This document shows positions 1 to 7,599 of a stretch of 15,469 nt of DNA, one piece after another. The translations under genes and the position numbers were made by a program. The notes beneath the pieces are model-generated. The model did not search any database. It was not told the DNA's origin and worked only from the letters and a program-made list of their open reading frames with translations. The first letter of the stretch is position 1; each line of letters opens with the position of its first letter. This DNA comes from Flavobacteriaceae bacterium (GTDB lineage Bacteria > Bacteroidota > Bacteroidia > Flavobacteriales > Flavobacteriaceae). The stretch spans positions 1 to 15,469 of the forward strand of contig JABDPL010000296.1 of NCBI GenBank assembly GCA_013042825.1, given 5' to 3'.

Positions 1-2609
1 TCATTCAACCGGTCCTAAAAACCGGTACTTCTCTTAGCAATACTATTAAAATTACCACAGAAATCGAGCGCATCCTGTTAGAGGAGTTCCCTGAGGTAAA
101 ACAGGTTGTTACGCGAATTGGTGCAGCAGAAGTACCGACAGATCCCATGTCTATGGAAGAAAGCGATGTGATTATAGTCCTCAATCCAAAGGACGAATGG
201 ACCTCTGCTAAAAACAAAGATGAATTAGCCGATAAGTTCAAGGAGGCTTTGTCTGTAATTCCCGGTATGGAGGTAGAATTCACCCAACCCATTGAAATGC
301 GTTTCAATGAATTGATCACCGGCGTCCGAGCCGATATCGCTATTAAAATCTTTGGAGAAGATTTGCAGTTACTCAGTTCCAAAGCTAATGAAATTAAATC
401 GCTGATCGTGGATATAGAAGGCGCTGCCGATGTCACCGTTGAAAAAATTGTTGGCCTGCCACAGATGCGTGTGAAATATGACCGCTCTAAAATTGCACGC
501 TATGGCTTGAATATTAAAGACCTGAATGATATGATCGCGATGGGCTTTGCCGGGCGAATTGTAGGCAGTGTGTTTGAGGGTGAAAAACGCTTCGATATGG
601 TGGTTAGATTAAAAGAAAGCAAGCGAAAAGATCTTTCTCATTTGAAAACTCTTTTTGTTGATCTTCCCGGTGGTGGTAAAATTCCTCTGGATGAGTTAGC
701 ACAAATCACCTATCAAAAAGGAGCGGCCAAAATCTCGAGGGACGATACCAGGCGCCGGATTGTGGTCGGGATAAATGTAAGAAACAGGGACCTTCAATCG
801 GTCGTTGAAGATGTGCAGGAGGTCATTGAAGCTGAAGTTAGCTTACCTCCGGGCTATAACATAAGCTATGGCGGGCAATTTGAAAATTTACAGAGTGCCA
901 AGGCGAGATTAAAGGTGGCGGTGCCCATTGCCTTATTCCTGATTTTTATTATGCTCTTCTTTGCCTTCAATTCGGTGAAGGACGCGCTTCTCATATTTTC
1001 AGCCATTCCACTTGCAGCGGTGGGTGGTGTTTTACTGCTCTGGATCAGAAATATGCCATTCAGCATTTCGGCAGGTGTTGGCTTTATTGCCCTCTTCGGA
1101 ATTGCTGTTCTAAACGGTATTGTACTGATAGAACATTTCAAAGAACTGAAACAAAAAGGATATACCAACATGAATAAGATAATAAAACAAGGCACCAAAG
1201 ATCGCTTAAGGGCGGTCCTTTTAACGGCCTCTGCAGCGGCCCTCGGATTCCTGCCCATGGCTGTTTCCACACATGCCGGTGCCGAGGTTCAGCGCCCTCT
1301 GGCAACTGTGGTTATTGGCGGACTAGTTAGCGCTACTCTACTGACCTTAATCGTTCTTCCGGTTTTATATTCTTACTTCAATGCTACTGGAAATCGTCTG
1401 AAAGGTCATAAGTTCAAGAATAAAATAACATTGCTGTTCGTCATTACTGGCTTTTTCTGTCTGACCTCAGCACAGGCCCAGGAACAGAAGAATTTATTCG
1501 ATCTGTTCGAGCTCACTTTAGATAATAATGCCGGATTAAAAGCCGAAAATCTTACAGTAAGCCAGGCCAAAACAGGAATATCAACAGCTTTTACATTTGA
1601 CAAGACACGTTTATATTATGAATATGATGAAAACAACCTGGCTATCAACAATGAGCCAGTTGATGTTCTTGGCGTACAGCAAGATTTTTCTTTTCCAACA
1701 GTTTATTTCGCGTCAAAAAAGAAAGAAAAACTAAAATATGAATCGGCCTCAAAACAATATGATATTGCTGAGAAAATCATCAGGCGAAATTTGACCTCAG
1801 CCTATTACTCTTACCAGTTTGCCAAAGCCAGGGAAGATATCTACCGCAGGCTGGATAGTCTTTTCAATAAATTTGAACATGCCGCGAACAGGCGGTTTGA
1901 GCTAGGTGCCACAACCTACCTCGAATCCATCACGGCAAGATCAAAACGTGAACAAATAAAACTTGATTTTCTTGAGTCAAAAAAGGCGGTTTCCGATGCC
2001 ATTACCAAAATTAAATCCATCATTCAGTACCCGGATACTTTAGCTATTCTTCAGGAACCTTTTATAAGACTTCAAAAAAACAATATCCAAATAAAAGACC
2101 TGGATGAACTGGCCTATTATCAAAATCAAATCTTCTTGTCAAAAGCTGAGCGCAGGCTGGAGATTCAAAAACTCTTTCCTGATCTCAGTTTTGGATATTT
2201 TCAAGGGACCAACTCGGGTTTGAATTCGAATCTGAAGGGATATCATTTTGGACTCAGTATTCCGTTATTCTTCAATGGCCAGGCAGCCAAAATCAAATCG
2301 ATGAGAATAGCCGAAGAGAAAGCAGAATTTCAAGCTGAAGATTATAGAATTAAACTGGACTCCAAACTTAAGCTCCTGCAACGCAGACTTGATCAGCTTC
2401 AGAATGAATTGGAATTTTATGAGTCCGAAGGCCTGAATCTTTCCGAAGAAATCCTTAAAACGGCTAACAGAAGCTACAGCAGTGGTGAAATTGACTTTTA
2501 TCAATATATCATCAGCCTGGAGAATGCTTATGAGATAGAATTAAAGTATTTAGACAAACTCAATGCGTATAATCAAACTATCATTGCCATTAACTATTTA
2601 ACCCTTTAA
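1..2609 (+). CDS. czcA: CzcA-type heavy-metal RND efflux pump fused to a TolC-like outer-membrane channel (5' partial)
   Basis: The reading frame is open from base 3 with no start in the window, so this is the C-terminal 868 residues of a larger protein; the ATG at 147 is internal. Counting from the codon at base 3, residues 1-300 are periplasmic RND porter/docking sequence. The MRFNELITGVRADIAIKIFG stretch is typical of divalent-cation CzcA/CnrA pumps rather than of CusA. Membrane segments follow at about 303-324, 328-349, 355-378, 405-419 and 434-459. A further hydrophobic segment (472-493) ends in an Ala-Gln-Ala signal-peptidase-like site and leads into a TolC/OEP-type coiled-coil domain (about 500-868). 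RND pumps use proton influx to drive metal out of the periplasm or cytosol. The fused channel would replace a separate CzcC. The adaptor gene starts 9 nt downstream, so they form an operon. The exact metal is not decidable, because the charged membrane helix lies outside the window. Confidence 0.93.
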   Translation, partial: IQPVLKTGTSLSNTIKITTEIERILLEEFPEVKQVVTRIGAAEVPTDPMSMEESDVIIVLNPKDEWTSAKNKDELADKFKEALSVIPGMEVEFTQPIEMRFNELITGVRADIAIKIFGEDLQLLSSKANEIKSLIVDIEGAADVTVEKIVGLPQMRVKYDRSKIARYGLNIKDLNDMIAMGFAGRIVGSVFEGEKRFDMVVRLKESKRKDLSHLKTLFVDLPGGGKIPLDELAQITYQKGAAKISRDDTRRRIVVGINVRNRDLQSVVEDVQEVIEAEVSLPPGYNISYGGQFENLQSAKARLKVAVPIALFLIFIMLFFAFNSVKDALLIFSAIPLAAVGGVLLLWIRNMPFSISAGVGFIALFGIAVLNGIVLIEHFKELKQKGYTNMNKIIKQGTKDRLRAVLLTASAAALGFLPMAVSTHAGAEVQRPLATVVIGGLVSATLLTLIVLPVLYSYFNATGNRLKGHKFKNKITLLFVITGFFCLTSAQAQEQKNLFDLFELTLDNNAGLKAENLTVSQAKTGISTAFTFDKTRLYYEYDENNLAINNEPVDVLGVQQDFSFPTVYFASKKKEKLKYESASKQYDIAEKIIRRNLTSAYYSYQFAKAREDIYRRLDSLFNKFEHAANRRFELGATTYLESITARSKREQIKLDFLESKKAVSDAITKIKSIIQYPDTLAILQEPFIRLQKNNIQIKDLDELAYYQNQIFLSKAERRLEIQKLFPDLSFGYFQGTNSGLNSNLKGYHFGLSIPLFFNGQAAKIKSMRIAEEKAEFQAEDYRIKLDSKLKLLQRRLDQLQNELEFYESEGLNLSEEILKTANRSYSSGEIDFYQYIISLENAYEIELKYLDKLNAYNQTIIAINYLTL

Positions 2610-2618
2610 ACGAAACTT

Positions 2619-3749
2619 ATGAATACCTTATATCGTTCAATCATCCTATTACTACTGCTACTGAACAGTTGTAAAAACAACCCGGACACGGTTGAAATAC
2701 CAGATCATGCATCAGCAGATCCGGAACTAATTTTTGTGAGCCTTGAACAGTTTAAGCACTCAGGGATGGAATTAGGCAGCCTTTCAGAATACACATTTGA
2801 TAAAGCAATTCAGGCAACCGGAATTGTAGATGTCCCTCCCCAGTACAAAGCCAGTGTAACGGCTAAGATGGGTGGCTTTATAAAAGAAACCGCCCTGCTT
2901 GAAGGGGACCGCGTTAAAAAAGGCCAGTTCCTGGTGTCGGTGGAAAATCCTGAATTTATACAGATGCAACAATCCTATCTTGAAATCAGGGAACGCCTCG
3001 CCTATCTCGAAAACGAATATGAGCGCCAAAAGACGCTTTTTGAGGAAAAAATCATTTCAGAGAAAAGTTACCTGCAAGCAGAAAGCCAATATAAATCGGC
3101 TATGGCCAGCTGCACCGGGTTGAAAAAACAACTTCAGATCTTAAATATCTCAACATCAAATGTTGAGAGTGGTGTCTTTACTTCAGTAGCCCGCATCTAT
3201 GCCCCAATCGATGGAAATATCAGTAGAATTAATATCTCCAAAGGCAGTCCGGTCTCTCCGGATTCCGTCATTCTGGAGATTATCGACAACAGCCATATCC
3301 ATATTGAATTATCGGTTTTTGAAAAAGACGTTCTTAAGGTGAAAAAAGGACAAGCTATTCGTTTCCAGGTCCCGGAATCATATTCAGAATGGCAGGATGG
3401 TGAGGTACATCTGGTCGGCTCGGCTCTAGAAGAAAACCGCACTGTAACGGTACATGCACATCCATCAGATGAACAACTGACCCTGCTGCCGGGCATGTTT
3501 ATTTCGGCAGAAATAATATTTGAGTTAGTTGAATTACCGGCATTCCCCAATACCGGGATCATAGAGGTCGAAGGCAGGCATAATATTCTGAAGCTAGAAT
3601 CGCAAGATAAAACCGGTTACATGTTCAGGCAAATTCCGGTAACGGTTACACATACTAGTGACATCTACAGTTCATTTCGTGAATCAATGGATTTCAGCTC
3701 TGAGGATCTATTCCTTGAAATTGGAGGGTATAACCTTATAGGCGAGTGA
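2619..3749 (+). CDS. czcB: Periplasmic adaptor lipoprotein of the RND metal efflux pump (CzcB/CusB-type membrane fusion protein)
   Basis: 376 residues. A lipoprotein signal peptide ends in Leu-Leu-Asn-Ser-Cys, with Cys18 as the predicted lipidated residue. Mature domains follow the membrane-fusion-protein order. A first barrel-sandwich (lipoyl) half lies at about 72-108 (GGFIKETALLEGDRVKKGQF). A coiled-coil hairpin covers about 110-176, the second lipoyl half about 191-222 (IYAPIDGNISRINISKGSPV), and a beta-barrel about 227-301 with PGMFISAEI. A short membrane-proximal domain runs to the end. Adaptors of this kind bridge the inner-membrane RND trimer and the outer-membrane channel. The gene follows the CzcA-TolC fusion by 9 nt in the same direction, so the two genes together would encode all three parts of the pump. 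No His-rich metal-binding N-terminus is visible. The start ATG gives the only complete signal peptide. Confidence 0.93.
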   Translation: MNTLYRSIILLLLLLNSCKNNPDTVEIPDHASADPELIFVSLEQFKHSGMELGSLSEYTFDKAIQATGIVDVPPQYKASVTAKMGGFIKETALLEGDRVKKGQFLVSVENPEFIQMQQSYLEIRERLAYLENEYERQKTLFEEKIISEKSYLQAESQYKSAMASCTGLKKQLQILNISTSNVESGVFTSVARIYAPIDGNISRINISKGSPVSPDSVILEIIDNSHIHIELSVFEKDVLKVKKGQAIRFQVPESYSEWQDGEVHLVGSALEENRTVTVHAHPSDEQLTLLPGMFISAEIIFELVELPAFPNTGIIEVEGRHNILKLESQDKTGYMFRQIPVTVTHTSDIYSSFRESMDFSSEDLFLEIGGYNLIGE

Positions 3750-3782
3750 TGATAAAATAATGGGGTATGATACATCAAAGAC

Positions 3783-4604
3783 CTAACCTAATCCAACATC
3801 GAGAGTCATCATTACGATAAACCCTCCTATAAAACCAAGTACGGCTATATCGGTATACTTATCCCTTTGTGTTTCCGGGATAACCTCTTCCACCACAACA
3901 AAGATCATGGCCCCCGCAGCAAATGCCAGGGCATAAGGCAAAATGGGTGCAAAGAATGTGACCGCCAGGGCACCGATTACGGCTGAGATAGGTTCTACGA
4001 TTGCAGATAACTGTCCATACCACCAACTCTTAAATTTGCTGACGCCTTCACGCCTCAAAGGCATGGAAACGGCTAAACCTTCCGGGAAATTCTGTATGCC
4101 AATACCAATGGCTAAAGCTACAGCACCTCCAATGGTAGCCTCAGGCAGTCCGGCAGCTACACCACCAAAGAGCACCCCAACGGCTAAGCCTTCCGGAATA
4201 TTGTGAAGGGCAATAGCAAGTACCAGCAAGGTGGTTCGATGCCAGGGTGTTTTTACCCCTTCTTTTTCGCTTTCTCTAAAATTGATATGTAGGTGGGGAA
4301 GTGTTTTATCAAGGGCGTAAATAAAAATCGCGCCAAGCGCAAATCCAGTTGCGGCGGGTATGACTTTAACAAAACCCTCGCCCGGACTCATTTCAATACC
4401 CGGAGAAAGCAAACTCCAGAAACTCGCGGCCACCATAACACCACCTGTAAATCCGAGCATACCATCCAATAGAGCACGGTTCATGCCCCTTACCAGAAAT
4501 ACCAGGGCCGCACCGGCAGCTGTGAGAATCCATGTAAAAAGCGAAGCATAGAGCGCTCCGAGAACGGGATCAATCGATTCAAAATAGGTCAGTATCTGAT
4601 CCAT
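3783..4604 (-). CDS. ZIP-family divalent metal permease (GufA/ZupT-like)
   Basis: 273 residues with about eight hydrophobic segments. The hallmark ZIP helices IV and V are clear: HNIPEG at 134-139 and QNFPEG at 171-176, the paired motifs that form the binuclear metal site. A third conserved cluster, Glu-Glu-x-Ile-Pro-Glu, is at 239-244. A short loop with two histidines (LPHLHI, about 102-107) precedes helix IV. ZIP proteins bring Zn, Fe, Mn or related divalent cations into the cytosol. The GufA-like pattern (ALHNIPEGLAVG) is broad-range, so the substrate is not fixed. The gene begins 6 nt after the stop of the DtxR-type regulator on the same strand and is almost certainly cotranscribed with it. 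Its 3' end faces czcB across 33 bp, in which I see no clear hairpin terminator. Confidence 0.93.
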   Translation of the reverse strand: MDQILTYFESIDPVLGALYASLFTWILTAAGAALVFLVRGMNRALLDGMLGFTGGVMVAASFWSLLSPGIEMSPGEGFVKVIPAATGFALGAIFIYALDKTLPHLHINFRESEKEGVKTPWHRTTLLVLAIALHNIPEGLAVGVLFGGVAAGLPEATIGGAVALAIGIGIQNFPEGLAVSMPLRREGVSKFKSWWYGQLSAIVEPISAVIGALAVTFFAPILPYALAFAAGAMIFVVVEEVIPETQRDKYTDIAVLGFIGGFIVMMTLDVGLG

Positions 4605-4610
4605 AATTGT

Positions 4611-5270
4611 TTAGTTTACTATTACAAATAAATTGTTGGAAATCTTATATGAGATCACCATGGTATTACCCTTTGTTTTTATTTTCATTGACTTATCGAA
4701 ATCCTCTTTAGAAACCACCTTTAGCTGGGTTCCAAGATTGATCCCATTTTTGTCCAGATATCTCAGGAATTTTGAAGAGGAATCAATAACTCCAACACAG
4801 AAACAAATTGAGCCTGGCTCGACATCAGACAATACAACTTTTTGCGATGGTTTAAATTCGCCCTGCTTATCAGGTATGGGATCCCCGTGAGGATCATGAG
4901 AAGGAAACTCCAGAAATTCATCAAGGCGATCAACAAGTTTCTCTGATTCTATATGTTCAAGCTGTTCGGCAATATCGTGAACCTCATCCCATCCAAAATT
5001 CAACTTCTCTACAAGAAAAACTTCCCATAAGCGATGCTTGCGAATGATTTTAACAGCAACCTCTTGTCCGACTTCAGTCAAATTTACGCCCTGGTACTTC
5101 TGGTAAATCACCAGGTTCTTATCAGAAAGCTTCTTGATCATATCAGTTACCGACGATGCCTTGGTCCTCATCCGTGTTGCAATGGCATTAGTACTTACTT
5201 TGGAAACGCCGTGATCTGCCAAATGATAAATGGCTTTTAAGTAGTTCTCTTCACTCCTGGTAAATGACAT
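4611..5270 (-). CDS. DtxR/MntR-family metal-dependent transcriptional regulator
   Basis: 219 residues in the three-domain DtxR layout: winged helix-turn-helix (about 1-70), dimerisation and metal-binding domain (about 72-140), and a C-terminal SH3/FeoA-like domain (about 145-219). Aligned by eye to Corynebacterium DtxR, the ancillary ligands His79, Glu83 and His98 are present with identical numbering. So are primary-site Glu105 and His106. DtxR Cys102 is replaced by Glu102, as in MntR, while the DtxR Met10/MntR Asp8 position is Asn9. Family members bind DNA when loaded with Fe(II) or Mn(II) and repress metal import. Here the gene leads an operon with a ZIP permease and diverges from a TonB receptor, with a DtxR-box-like dyad in between, so autoregulation and repression of the receptor are likely. 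The sensed metal (Fe, Mn or Zn) cannot be set from sequence. Confidence 0.94.
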   Translation of the reverse strand: MSFTRSEENYLKAIYHLADHGVSKVSTNAIATRMRTKASSVTDMIKKLSDKNLVIYQKYQGVNLTEVGQEVAVKIIRKHRLWEVFLVEKLNFGWDEVHDIAEQLEHIESEKLVDRLDEFLEFPSHDPHGDPIPDKQGEFKPSQKVVLSDVEPGSICFCVGVIDSSSKFLRYLDKNGINLGTQLKVVSKEDFDKSMKIKTKGNTMVISYKISNNLFVIVN

Positions 5271-5291
5271 ATTGCGAATTTAATAATAATA

Positions 5292-5307
5292 TTTAGGCAT
5301 ACCTAAA
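5292..5307. promoter_or_regulatory. Predicted DtxR-family operator between the regulator and the TonB receptor
   Basis: The 16-bp dyad TTTAGGCATACCTAAA has perfect 6-bp arms (TTTAGG/CCTAAA) around a 4-bp centre. TTAGG-N4-CCTAA is the core of the well-known Corynebacterium DtxR box. It lies in the divergent region of a DtxR-family gene, 21 bp from that gene's start and 45 bp from the receptor start. It occupies the place of the -33 element relative to the TACCTTTG -7 at 5316-5323, so binding would block the receptor promoter. Site assignment is inference from pattern and position. Confidence 0.75.
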
Positions 5308-5315
5308 AATATTTT

Positions 5316-5323
5316 TACCTTTG
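5316..5323 (+). promoter_or_regulatory. Bacteroidota-type -7 promoter element of the TonB receptor
   Basis: TACCTTTG matches the Bacteroidota primary-sigma -7 consensus TAnnTTTG exactly and ends 29 nt before the receptor ATG at 5353. No good TTTG -33 is seen. The expected position, around 5293-5297, lies inside the DtxR-like dyad (TTAGG). A transcription start near 5330 would give a leader of about 20-25 nt. Confidence 0.65.
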
Positions 5324-5352
5324 TTTAAAATTAGTCTAAATAAATCCATTTA

Positions 5353-7599
5353 ATGCAAAGACTTCTCACACTGCTCATTGCATTGGTTTGTATTTCTGTG
5401 GAAGCTCAGCAGATCAGAGGTACTATTACCTCTTATGAAATGCCTCTTCCATATGCCAACGTTTATTTGGACGGCACATCTAAGGGAGCATCTTCCGACG
5501 AAAATGGTCGGTTTGCAATATCAGGTGTGGAAAATGGCAAATACACAATTATTGTTTCATTTTCCGGGCTGAAAACGGTTCGGCAACAAATTACCATGAC
5601 AGGTTCCGATCTTCTTATCGATCTCAGGCTGGATGAATCCGATATGCTGGATGAAGTGGTAATAAGTGGAACGCTTAAAGCGGTATCCAGAATGGAAAGC
5701 CCGGTTCCGGTGGAAGTTTACCGCCCTACTTTCCTGAAAAAGAATCCGACAGCAAATATTTTTGAAGCCCTTCAGAATGTAAATGGCGTTCGACCTCAGG
5801 TCAATTGCCAGGTGTGCAATACAGGAGATATTCATATCAACGGCCTGGAAGGGCCTTATACCATGGTGCTTATCGATGGTATGCCAATTGTAAGCGGACT
5901 ATCAACCGTTTATGGTCTCTCAGGCATCCCGAATTCTCTTATCGAACAGGTTGAAATAGTCAAAGGGCCGGCTTCCTCACTGTATGGAAGTGAAGCGGTT
6001 GGTGGCCTGATCAATATTATAACCAAAATTCCGGAAAACGCCCCAAGGGCTTTTGTTGATACTTTTGGTTCCGGATGGGGTGAGATCAATGCCGATGTAG
6101 GTTTCAAAACCAATGTGGGGTCGAAAGCTAACTTATTACTGGGCATCAATTATTTTAATTATAACAATCCCATTGATAATAACAATGATAATTTCACCGA
6201 CCTGACCCTGCAGGATAGATTATCTGTTTTTCAGAAGTGGGATTTTAAAAGAGAAAACAACCGTAAGTTCTCAATCGCAGGACGTTTCTTTTATGAAGAC
6301 CGCTGGGGCGGAGAAATGCAGTGGACTCCTGAATTCAGAGGAGGGGATGAGATTTACGGTGAAAGCATCTACACACGTCGATATGAAATACTGGGGAACT
6401 ACGATCTACCAATAGACGAGAAAATAGCCCTTCAATTCTCCTATACCGATCATGATCAGAATTCGGTCTATGGTAATATTCCCTATAAGGCCATTCAAAG
6501 AATTGGTTTTACCCAATTGAATTGGGACAAGGAATTAGGTAAACATAGTTTACTGTTTGGGGCTTCAGCCAGATACAATTACTATAATGATAACACGCCT
6601 GCAACAGCCACTTCAGATGAGGTCATTATTCCTTCATTATTTATTCAGGACGAATTTGCCCTTGGCGGAAAACATGAAATGCTTCTAGGTGCCAGGTATG
6701 ATTATGACTCCAGACATGGCAATATCTTTACTCCCAGGGTTGCGTATAAATTCAAGCCATCGGATAAGGATGTTCTTCGTTTAAATGCCGGCACCGGATT
6801 TCGGGTGGTCAACCTTTTTACTGAAGATCATGCCGCAGTAACCGGATCTCGTGATGTTACCATTGAGGAAGAATTGAAGCCTGAGCGCTCTTTCAATGTT
6901 AATCTTAATTATCTTCGGAAATTTTACACTAAAAAAGGTATGATTATTAGTGTGGACGCTTCAGCCTGGTACACCTATTTCACTAATATCATTCTTCCTG
7001 ATTATGATACCAATCCCAACCAGATCATTTACAATAACCTTGATGGGAAAGCACAGAGCCGTGGAATCAGCTTAAACCTTGATGCCGCTATAAACAGTGG
7101 GATCAAATTTATGGCCGGAGTAACATTTCAGGAAGTAGATCAAACCGAAAACGGAGTCACCCAGCAACAGATACTAACAGAACAATTCATGGGAACCTGG
7201 GGTGCATCCTATAAAAATTATGCATCTAAACTAACCATCGATTATACCGGTAACATTTACGGCCCTATGCGCCTCCCATTGCTCGGGCCATTGGATCCGC
7301 GTTCGGAATATTCTCCAACCTGGAGTATTCAAAATATCCAGGCTACCTATGATGGCATTGACAATATTGAGATCTATGGTGGTGTAAAGAATTTACTGAA
7401 CTGGACACCGAATCGCGGAAATCCCTTTATCATTGCCAGAGCTGATGATCCGTTTGATGAGAATGTACAATTCAATTCCAATGGTAATGTTATACCAACA
7501 GCCGATAATCCCTATGCGCTTACCTTCGATCCGTCATACGTCTATGCGCCCAACCAGGGGAGGCGGTTATTTTTCGGTGTGCGTTACACCTTGAATTAA
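5353..7599 (+). CDS. TonB-dependent outer-membrane receptor with a CxxC plug, probably for metal or a metal complex
   Basis: 748 residues. The signal peptide (about 1-19) is cut near Val-Glu-Ala-Gln. A carboxypeptidase-D-regulatory-like beta-sandwich (about 21-93) follows, then a TonB-box-like DEVVISGT (100-107), a plug (about 115-226) and a 22-strand-type barrel to the C-terminus (FFGVRYTLN). The plug carries Cys152 and Cys155 (NCQVCNTGDIHINGL), the only cysteines of the mature protein. An acidic Asp-x-Asn-x-Asp-x-Phe-Thr-Asp loop at 275-283 resembles a calcium-binding loop. Such receptors pull scarce ligands across the outer membrane using TonB-ExbBD energy. No siderophore or vitamin genes are nearby. 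The divergent DtxR regulator, ZIP permease and operator-overlapped promoter suggest uptake of a transition metal or its complex, but the ligand is inferred only. The stop codon overlaps that of the convergent HAD gene by 4 bp. Confidence 0.94.
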   Translation: MQRLLTLLIALVCISVEAQQIRGTITSYEMPLPYANVYLDGTSKGASSDENGRFAISGVENGKYTIIVSFSGLKTVRQQITMTGSDLLIDLRLDESDMLDEVVISGTLKAVSRMESPVPVEVYRPTFLKKNPTANIFEALQNVNGVRPQVNCQVCNTGDIHINGLEGPYTMVLIDGMPIVSGLSTVYGLSGIPNSLIEQVEIVKGPASSLYGSEAVGGLINIITKIPENAPRAFVDTFGSGWGEINADVGFKTNVGSKANLLLGINYFNYNNPIDNNNDNFTDLTLQDRLSVFQKWDFKRENNRKFSIAGRFFYEDRWGGEMQWTPEFRGGDEIYGESIYTRRYEILGNYDLPIDEKIALQFSYTDHDQNSVYGNIPYKAIQRIGFTQLNWDKELGKHSLLFGASARYNYYNDNTPATATSDEVIIPSLFIQDEFALGGKHEMLLGARYDYDSRHGNIFTPRVAYKFKPSDKDVLRLNAGTGFRVVNLFTEDHAAVTGSRDVTIEEELKPERSFNVNLNYLRKFYTKKGMIISVDASAWYTYFTNIILPDYDTNPNQIIYNNLDGKAQSRGISLNLDAAINSGIKFMAGVTFQEVDQTENGVTQQQILTEQFMGTWGASYKNYASKLTIDYTGNIYGPMRLPLLGPLDPRSEYSPTWSIQNIQATYDGIDNIEIYGGVKNLLNWTPNRGNPFIIARADDPFDENVQFNSNGNVIPTADNPYALTFDPSYVYAPNQGRRLFFGVRYTLN

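Noticed and set aside
147..149. ATG that could be taken as the start of the RND gene
   Set aside because: The same frame is open to the left edge and encodes conserved RND sequence before it (IQPVLKTGTSLSN and following), so it is internal.
866..1270. 134-codon antisense open frame within the RND gene
   Set aside because: It is opposite conserved membrane helices of the pump, has no recognisable domain and is explained as a shadow of the codon use there.
3782..3791. CCTAACCTAA, identical to the right half of the classical DtxR box
   Set aside because: It lies at the end of the ZIP coding region with no TTAGG partner and no downstream promoter or gene start to regulate. Most likely chance.
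5331..5339. TTAG-T-CTAA, a possible second regulator half-site in the receptor leader
   Set aside because: Only 4-bp arms with a 1-bp centre; such short AT-rich dyads are common, and the spacing does not match the main operator.
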